Positions 24,804 to 29,967 of a stretch of DNA of 34,529 nucleotides are shown here, one piece after another. The position numbers were made by a program, and so were the translations under genes. Source of the DNA: Winogradskyella sp. (lineage in GTDB: Bacteria; Bacteroidota; Bacteroidia; Flavobacteriales; Flavobacteriaceae); the NCBI RefSeq assembly GCF_028282165.1, contig NZ_JANQIM010000038.1, forward strand, positions 1-34,529. Reading direction: 5' to 3'. Within the stretch, counting starts at the first letter, position 1. Every line of letters begins with the position of its first letter. The notes below the pieces were generated by a model. That model saw only the letters and a program-made list of their open reading frames with translations. It searched no databases and was not told the DNA's origin.

Positions 24804-25077
24804 GTTTTCGATAGGTTAGTTTGATACCAAAAACAAAAATTATTAAGTCTATTAAATTCTTTCTTTTGCCCTATCTCTTCGTTGGAAATACTCACGATAG
24901 CTGCAGCTATCTCTGTGCTTTCCGTCTCGATCTAAAACAAAATTATTTCATTTCCTCAAACTGAATAATTATTGCATTTGGTATTTTAATAACGTTATAC
25001 GTTAAAAAATGTCGCAAAAAATTAAATCGATTTTTAAAATTAGGGAATGTTTGGGTTTAAGAGAAAGGAAAATGGGG
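24799..25077. other. Gene-poor stretch with a 16-bp palindrome
   Basis: No convincing gene. It holds the upstream region of the sigma operon and the perfect palindrome GATAGCTGCAGCTATC at 24896-24911, within an imperfect larger stem (GGAAA...TTTCC). The rest is AT-rich and featureless to me. It forms the border with the accessory stretch that follows. Confidence 0.6.
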
Positions 25078-25165
25078 TTAATGGTCTCAGCTATGAGTAG
25101 TTGCGTGTCCCAATAGCTATTGGGGTCAGCCGCAATGAGCTATGCATGTTGTTGTAGGGTATTTA
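25078..25165 (-). repeat. Cassette-end-like structured element E1
   Basis: On the plus strand it runs from TTAATGGTCTCAGCTATG, through the perfect palindrome CCCAATAGCTATTGGG (25109-25124) flanked by TTGCG and CCGCAA, to GAGCTATGCATGTTGTTG and GTTGTAGGGTATTTA (25151-25165). Its ends resemble those of element E2 (GGTCTC near one end, TAT-CAT-TGTT at the other) in the same orientation. The last 15 bases are the exact reverse complement of 26489-26503. It includes the last codons of the WG-repeat gene. Confidence 0.55.
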
Positions 25166-26441
25166 TTTTTAATGCTTTAACATCAGTGCTTTTAAAGAAT
25201 TTCTTGATTTTACTTGATTTTAACTCTTTTCTTAAAGATTCAATATCCGCTGTAAAAGTTTTATTTATTATTGTCCCATTTTTGTCACTGATATTCCATT
25301 TACCATCTATTATTGCTAAACAATCTCTTCTAACGTTACCATCATAATAGTTATATAATTTGCCACCTATATTTATCAAATAATATGTTTCTGAAAATTC
25401 TTCTATCCAATCGTATTTATAATCCAATATTAATTTATTGTTAGAATCTATTATTCCCCATTTTCCATTATCTAGTGTTCCATGTAGTTCCATATAGTTC
25501 CAAGATCCATCCAAAATGTATTTCATAAAAACATCGTCGCTTGCTTTACTCCAGTTCCAACTATAATTACCTGAAAAAACCTTGAATCGATCATTTGTGT
25601 AATTATAGTCTATGAAATCATACTCAGCCTTCAATACAGTTTCACCAATTTCATTTATTAGTCCATATCTTTTTAATCTAAATTGATCTTTTCGTTGAAC
25701 TTTAATAAATCCCTTTTTAGAGTCAATAATTTCTTGAAATTGTAATTGTTGTTTATCAAACGTTTTTAAATTTAATTTATATACGCTATTATTTTTTTGT
25801 AAAAATGCATATGAGTTGGCTTCGTTTACAATAATCTTTTCGTACAAACATTCTAATAGTATTTTGCCTGAATTATTAATTATACCTAAAAAAGTATCTT
25901 TTTTAACAACAAACATATTGTAACTTAATATTTGATGTAGAATGTACTCTTGCGGAAAGTCAATTTTAACTATTGTTTGTGAGTCATCATTTAAAAATGC
26001 GAATTGAGGTGATTTATTATGCTCGCTACTACCTTTGACACTTTTTAAATATCTACCTTTAATATCGAAATAATAATGTAAGTCGTCAAAATAACAAACA
26101 AAAATATTTAATTTTTCGAAAAATCTAATCGAATAGAAAATTGGTAAAATCAGGATATTATTATTGTCTGCACAAATAATACCTTGACCATTCCTTCTTC
26201 CTAAATTCAATTTTGGGTCATAGCTGGTAATTAATTGAAATCTATCATCACTGGATATGGAATGGCTATGATGATTTAATATGTTAAATGAGATTTTACT
26301 TTTATTGACTTTGAATTGGTAATTACCGTAATTAACTGGTTTATTTAATTTGTTAATAGGGTATTCAATCTTATTAGTAAAATCTTTATTTAAGTTATTT
26401 TTTAAATTTCTTAATTCGAGAAAATTATCTAACGATAACAT
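25140..26441 (-). CDS. WG-repeat-containing protein
   Basis: This 433-residue protein has no signal peptide. It contains several WG-type beta repeats: FLGIINNSGKILLECLYEKI, YGLINEIGETVLKAEYDFID, KWGIIDSNNKLILDYKYDWI, and a degenerate CLAIIDGKWNISDKNGTII. WG repeats are found in many bacterial accessory proteins and are thought to mediate binding; the role is unknown. The gene is clearly more AT-rich than the men genes, with heavy Asn/Lys/Ile use, suggesting transfer. Its last codons (NTLQQHA and stop) are built from the 15-base repeat whose inverted copy lies 48 bp upstream of the ATG. Confidence 0.8.
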   Translation of the reverse strand: MLSLDNFLELRNLKNNLNKDFTNKIEYPINKLNKPVNYGNYQFKVNKSKISFNILNHHSHSISSDDRFQLITSYDPKLNLGRRNGQGIICADNNNILILPIFYSIRFFEKLNIFVCYFDDLHYYFDIKGRYLKSVKGSSEHNKSPQFAFLNDDSQTIVKIDFPQEYILHQILSYNMFVVKKDTFLGIINNSGKILLECLYEKIIVNEANSYAFLQKNNSVYKLNLKTFDKQQLQFQEIIDSKKGFIKVQRKDQFRLKRYGLINEIGETVLKAEYDFIDYNYTNDRFKVFSGNYSWNWSKASDDVFMKYILDGSWNYMELHGTLDNGKWGIIDSNNKLILDYKYDWIEEFSETYYLINIGGKLYNYYDGNVRRDCLAIIDGKWNISDKNGTIINKTFTADIESLRKELKSSKIKKFFKSTDVKALKINTLQQHA

Positions 26442-26469
26442 TAATCAATTATATTTTAAATTTATTGTG

Positions 26470-26477
26470 CAAAATTA
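26470..26477 (-). promoter_or_regulatory. Bacteroidota -7 box (TAATTTTG) for the WG-repeat gene
   Basis: The plus strand reads CAAAATTA. It lies 28 bases before the ATG at 26441, inside the putative cassette, which would make the gene independently transcribed. No clear -33 element. Confidence 0.4.
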
Positions 26478-26488
26478 GTGGTATTCGT

Positions 26489-26680
26489 TAAATACCCTAC
26501 AACGGTCTCGTATAATCGTCAGTTACTGGTTTTAAATTACTACTTTTCAGTTAAGCACTGACGCTCGCAATTCCGAGTGGATTATAGCCTACCCTGAGCG
26601 CAGTCGAAGGGTAGTCAAATCGCTGACACGAGTGAAGCGAACTGGCGGTAGCAAATTGCGGTTATACATTGTTACCTACC
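26489..26680 (-). repeat. Large structured intergenic element E2 (attC-like architecture)
   Basis: On the plus strand it begins TAAATACCCTACAAC (26489-26503), continues GGTCTCGTATAAT, holds an inner hairpin CTACCCT (26589-26595) / AGGGTAG (26608-26614), and ends TTGCGGTTATACATTGTTACCTACC (to 26680; 25 bases counted, key parts GTTATACA 26661-26668 and TTACCTACC 26672-26680). Read on the minus strand its ends pair as AAC/GTT, then GTATAA/TTATAC, with unpaired bases between, and the spacer can fold. This arrangement resembles integron attC sites, but the RYYYAAC and GTTRRRY consensus is met only in the AAC/GTT triplets. Confidence 0.5.
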
Positions 26681-27319
26681 GTTTTTTATTAATTCCAAAA
26701 TTCTATTATGAACTCTTAAGTCTAATGATGCTTCATCAGGATTCTGTTTTTCTTCGTCAAAAATTTTTATGAATAAAGGTCTATAAATCTTCATTTCCTC
26801 TTTTTCCTTAATTCCATAATGGTTTAGCCTTTTGTCTAAAATTCTTTTGTATTTGGCTTTTGCATTTCGCGTTTGCCTTTTCAAATCGATAATCATCTCT
26901 TCAAATTGAATTTTTAAAGATTCCATTATAATCTCAATCATTCTGTTAAAACCATTTACAAGATTTTGATTATGGTCGGCTGTTAAGCTTTCACAGTATT
27001 TTAATAATGGCTTATCAATTCCACTTATGTAATTTGGTAAATCCTCAAATTTTTTACAATCGAAATTATGAGCAAATTGATTTCTTATGCTTAAAATATG
27101 TAATAAGATAGAATATTCTTCCTTATTAATTTTTTTGCAATCATATAGTAAATCAACTTTTGACTTTAAACTTAATGAAGATGATTTGTTACTTAATGTT
27201 TTGGTTTCTTCATTAATAGCCAAACCAATTATATTTTTGATAAGCATTGAAGTAATACTTTCAATTTTTAAAGTTTTTTCAATGGCAAGTTGTCGATATG
27301 TGAAGTCTTGTTTTTTCAA
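26672..27319 (-). CDS. Unknown protein with HEPN/MltR-like Rx4H motif
   Basis: This 215-residue, all-helical, Lys-rich protein has no signal peptide. The segment DLLYDCKKINKEEYSILLHILSIRNQFAHN (about residues 56-85) contains R79-NQFA-H84, the Rx4H motif of HEPN ribonucleases and also the pattern of MltR-like and other RNxFAH proteins. The rest is unfamiliar. The start is a TTG at 27319 with no nearby in-frame ATG, so the start is uncertain. The gene is AT-rich like its neighbour. Its last codons (GR and stop) are part of GGTAGGTAA, whose inverse TTACCTACC lies just upstream of the start on the same strand. Confidence 0.65.
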   Translation of the reverse strand: MKKQDFTYRQLAIEKTLKIESITSMLIKNIIGLAINEETKTLSNKSSSLSLKSKVDLLYDCKKINKEEYSILLHILSIRNQFAHNFDCKKFEDLPNYISGIDKPLLKYCESLTADHNQNLVNGFNRMIEIIMESLKIQFEEMIIDLKRQTRNAKAKYKRILDKRLNHYGIKEKEEMKIYRPLFIKIFDEEKQNPDEASLDLRVHNRILELIKNGR

Positions 27320-27321
27320 AT

Positions 27322-27507
27322 GGTAGGTAAACTCGTATATATATCTGTATTTTATGTACTTTACTATTTTACTAATTTTATATCTTAACCTCTATAAATG
27401 CTAAGATTTTTATAAATTAATAATCATTCATTTTGTATATCAATCTGTTCTGTTTAATATCTTATGATATACAAAACACCTGTATCTGTTATACAAAACG
27501 CATGTAT
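27322..27507. repeat. Degenerate structured element E3 with TATACAAAA motifs
   Basis: It begins GGTAGGTAAACTCGTATATA on the plus strand, sharing CTCGTATA (27332-27339) with E2 (26507-26514), and ends near GTTATACAAAACG, sharing GTTATACA (27488-27495) with E2 (26661-26668). Inside are TTTTGTATATC (27431-27441) and its perfect inverse GATATACAAAA (27466-27476), and a 17-base imperfect direct repeat ATACAAAAC...TGTAT at 27469-27485 and 27491-27507. It may be a third cassette-end element or a regulator-binding region; the interior is otherwise AT-rich without a gene. Confidence 0.4.
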
Positions 27508-27580
27508 TAATTTAAACATAGTTAAGAACTCAATACAGAGCTATTCAGTATTAGGATAAAATTAGCTGTTTTACGTTCAA

Positions 27581-27688
27581 CAATCAATACGTAGAACTAC
27601 GTAATTTTCAACTCAGAAAGATCGGAAAAGTAATGCTCTTATTCTACTTTTAATTTTGTAGTCATAGAAACAAAGTACATGACAGCAA
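27581..27688 (+). repeat. Copy A of the duplicated AraC-gene promoter region
   Basis: About 108 bases that align with 28811-28922 in direct orientation, most closely over AGTAAT...TTTAATTTTGTAGTCATAGAAACAAAG(T/C)ACATG (in parts, the longest identical stretch is from TTTAATTTTG to ACAAAG). It has its own TAATTTTG box at 27651-27658 and an ATG at 27679 that opens a 12-codon frame ending at 27714. Upstream it carries TACGTAG-AA-CTACGTA (27588-27603), a perfect palindrome that is degenerate in copy B. Confidence 0.7.
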
Positions 27689-28729
27689 CTAAACAAGTGC
27701 CGTTTTCACCCTAACCGTTTCAATACCTTCAATAACTTCATGAAGCAACATATTTTTTGTTTTGCTATCCTTAAAAACTTCTTGCATGTTTTTTACAATG
27801 CCATATGGGATATTGCTTTGTTCAAGTTCAGAAACCCAAAACCCTGATGCTTTTTTGGCGATACATTCACTTATTTTCTGGTTTAATGCGTCTCTTTTAG
27901 CTACCCGTTGGGCATTTGTTCCGAACTCGTCAAATACCAATCCTAAAAGCATACATAAGTTTTCAAATTGCTTATCAGAACCAACGGCCAAAACAAGTAA
28001 CTTGCCATCTTTTGTTAGATACATATCGCCATAAGGTGCAATATTGGGATGCTGGGTGCCCATGGGTTGTGGAATATGACCTTCCATTAACCAATTAGTC
28101 GCTTGATTCGCCAAAGAGGCCAAAGCACTCTCATAAAGTGATACTTTGATATGCTTTCCTTTACCCGTGGTTAACTTGTTAATAATGGCGCAAAGCACAG
28201 CTTCTTTTAAGTGGTGTGCGGCAAGTATATCAATTAAAGCAACTGGCATTTTTACAGGGTTTCTATCGGGTTCTCCATTCATGAACATAAATCCAGTTTC
28301 AGCCTGTAGCACCACATCGAATGCCGGTCTTGGATCGTCATCACCAAAACCTGTGAGTTCTGCATAAATAAGCGATGCATTGTGTGGTTTCAAATCATCA
28401 TAAGCCACTTTAAGTTTTTTGGCTGTACCAGATTTATAGTTACAAATAACAATATCGGCATCCTTTATATGATTGATCAATATCTCATAGTCTGAGCGAT
28501 CTGTCATATCAAGTAATACGCTTTCTTTAGAGAAATTTGCAGCACAATAATACGCAGAGATGGATCTTTCTTTGGATTCAGTTGGGAGTTTCCAAGTTCG
28601 TGTCACATCCCCATTAGTGCGTTTATTTTCTATTTTTATCACTTTGGCTCCTAACTCTGCAAAGAAAGTGCCTGCTAAGGGACCAGCCAAAACACTTGCC
28701 AGTTCTACTACTTTTAGGTTTTTAAACAT
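27689..28729 (-). CDS. CaiB/BaiF family (class III) CoA-transferase
   Basis: This is a class III CoA-transferase of 346 residues. Marks are the N-terminal LKVVELASVLAGPLAGTFFAELGAKVIKIEN, NFSKESVLLDM, ADIVICNYKSGTAKKLKVAYDDL, LIYAELTGFGDD, the catalytic Asp region RPAFDVVLQAETGFMFMNGEPD, and MPVALIDILAAHHLKEAVLCAI. The acyl-CoA pair is unknown, and there is no neighbouring degradation pathway. It is oriented against the AraC gene and lies exactly between the two copies of the AraC promoter repeat. Its 3' end touches copy A, but the ending VRVKTALV looks near the natural terminus, so it is probably intact. Confidence 0.88.
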   Translation of the reverse strand: MFKNLKVVELASVLAGPLAGTFFAELGAKVIKIENKRTNGDVTRTWKLPTESKERSISAYYCAANFSKESVLLDMTDRSDYEILINHIKDADIVICNYKSGTAKKLKVAYDDLKPHNASLIYAELTGFGDDDPRPAFDVVLQAETGFMFMNGEPDRNPVKMPVALIDILAAHHLKEAVLCAIINKLTTGKGKHIKVSLYESALASLANQATNWLMEGHIPQPMGTQHPNIAPYGDMYLTKDGKLLVLAVGSDKQFENLCMLLGLVFDEFGTNAQRVAKRDALNQKISECIAKKASGFWVSELEQSNIPYGIVKNMQEVFKDSKTKNMLLHEVIEGIETVRVKTALV

Positions 28730-28810
28730 AAGGTGATTTCTAAATGAGATTTTATAGATACTGAAACAAGTTCCGTACTAGTAAGCGAAATTAGTTCTTC
28801 TATCTCAAGA

Positions 28811-28922
28811 AATCAATACACAGAATGACCTAATTATAAACAACTCAGCAAGATTGGAAAAGTAATTCTCAAACTCTACCTTTAATTTTGTAGTCATAGA
28901 AACAAAGCACATGGCAGCAGCA
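28811..28922 (+). repeat. Copy B of the duplicated promoter region, in front of the AraC gene
   Basis: The functional copy: it carries the TAATTTTG box and the ATG of the AraC-type gene. It matches 27581-27688 in direct orientation with roughly 80 percent identity by eye. Confidence 0.7.
28883..28890 (+). promoter_or_regulatory. Bacteroidota -7 box (TAATTTTG) for the AraC-type regulator
   Basis: Exact TAnnTTTG, 20 bases before the ATG at 28911. A TTGG at 28854-28857 is somewhat far for a -33 element. The same box is kept in copy A (27651-27658). Confidence 0.5.
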
Positions 28923-29771
28923 TCCCAAACCAGGCACATTTATCAAGAGCAACTCAATACGGTTGTAGAGTACATCAATAACCATTTGGATAGTAAAATT
29001 GATATTGCACAGTTGGCAAAGCTGTCTCATTTTTCACCCTTTCATTTTCATAGAATTACAAGGGCACTTTTAGGCGAACCTATTGGTGCTTACATTGCTA
29101 GGGAACGTTTAGAAACCGCGGCTAGACTGTTACGCTACTCAGATAATTCTATCGAAACTATTGCTTACAGTGTGGGTTTTGAGACACCCTCGTCCTTATC
29201 TAAAGCCTTTAAAAACTATTTTGGAATTTCGCCAAGTGCACATCGTAACAAAAAGAATGTATTAATCAAAAAACAGAACACCATGACTACAAAACTCAAC
29301 ATCAAAAAACCAAAAATTCTAGACATCGAAGATCAAAACTGTTTGTATTACACCATGTATGGTGACTACCAAAGCTTAGACTATGCTAGTGCATGGAAAA
29401 AACTTTGGGCAGAAGTAAAATCGCAAAAACTATTTACCAAAGGGATACAAATGATTGGTATACCACATGATGATCCAAATGTCACCGAACCAGACAAAAT
29501 CCGTTATGATGCCTGCCTCATCATTCACAAAGATGCAAAACCCAATGGTGATGTTGGTGTAAAAACACTCAAAGGCGGTAAATACGCTATGTTTTTATAC
29601 CAAGGCAGTTACAAACACTTTGCACAGGCTTATGATTACATGTTTAATGAGTGGTTGCTCAACACAGAATACGAAGTACGGGACGTGCCTTGCAGAGAAC
29701 GCTACATTAGCCATCCAGATCGTGTAGCCGAAGAGAAACTAAAAACGGAGTTTTATATTCCTATTAAGTAG
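28911..29771 (+). CDS. AraC family regulator with GyrI-like effector domain
   Basis: The N-terminal 110 residues are an AraC/XylS DNA-binding domain with two helix-turn-helix units (KIDIAQLAKLSHFSPFHFHRITRALLGEPIGAYIARERLETA and SIETIAYSVGFETPSSLSKAFKNYFGISPSAHR). The C-terminal part from about residue 125 is a GyrI-like/SOUL-type small-molecule-binding domain (LYYTMYGDYQSLDYASAWKKLWAE, GIPHDDPNVTEPDKIRYDACL, GGKYAMFLYQGSYKHF, RERYISHP). This is the Rob/BmrR-like architecture, often controlling efflux or stress genes. The target is unknown; the divergent CoA-transferase is the obvious candidate. The ATG at 28911 follows the duplicated promoter. Confidence 0.9.
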   Translation: MAAASQTRHIYQEQLNTVVEYINNHLDSKIDIAQLAKLSHFSPFHFHRITRALLGEPIGAYIARERLETAARLLRYSDNSIETIAYSVGFETPSSLSKAFKNYFGISPSAHRNKKNVLIKKQNTMTTKLNIKKPKILDIEDQNCLYYTMYGDYQSLDYASAWKKLWAEVKSQKLFTKGIQMIGIPHDDPNVTEPDKIRYDACLIIHKDAKPNGDVGVKTLKGGKYAMFLYQGSYKHFAQAYDYMFNEWLLNTEYEVRDVPCRERYISHPDRVAEEKLKTEFYIPIK

Positions 29772-29803
29772 CAATAATAAACCATGCTAAAGTATCATTA
29801 AGT

Positions 29804-29907
29804 GTCACTTCGAGTGTTGCGCCTTTGGCGCGATGTATCGAGAAGTCTTTTAACTAAAAATAGCTCTCGATACGTCCCAACGTTAACAGTTGGGACACTC
29901 GAAATGA
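29804..29907. repeat. TCGAG-type palindromic repeat, copy c (most complete)
   Basis: Nested inverted repeats: GTCACTTCGAGTG (29804-29816) with CACTCGAAATGA (29896-29907) outermost, then GCGCC-TTT-GGCGC (29819-29831), GTATCGAGA (29835-29843) with TCTCGATAC (29865-29873), and GTCCCAAC (29874-29881) with GTTGGGAC (29889-29896). It lies between convergent genes and resembles the repeats at 4707 and 22017. Confidence 0.7.
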
Positions 29908-29933
29908 AAAAATTTTTAGCCTTTAGTAAAAAA

Positions 29934-29967
29934 ACTCCAAAGAGCAGGTCAGTTGTTGACCTGCTCT
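29934..29967 (-). terminator. Terminator formed by the end of the glycosyltransferase gene
   Basis: On the minus strand AGAGCAGGTCA, loop ACAAC, TGACCTGCTCT, then TTGGAG and a T run. The 11-bp perfect stem (29941-29951 with 29957-29967) includes the last codons and the TGA stop (29949-29951), so the coding end and the terminator overlap. Confidence 0.75.

Noticed and set aside
27431..27507. Short CRISPR-like array
   Set aside because: Only two imperfect 17-base direct repeats, with a 5-base gap; no uniform spacers and no cas genes.
27679..27714. Twelve-codon frame MTATKQVPFSP in copy A of the AraC promoter repeat
   Set aside because: It is most simply a leftover start after duplication; there is no evidence that it is a working leader peptide, so it is mentioned only within the repeat.
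27689..27750. CoA-transferase truncated by the repeat
   Set aside because: The ending VRVKTALV is close to where flavobacterial members of the family normally end, so at most a few residues are lost.
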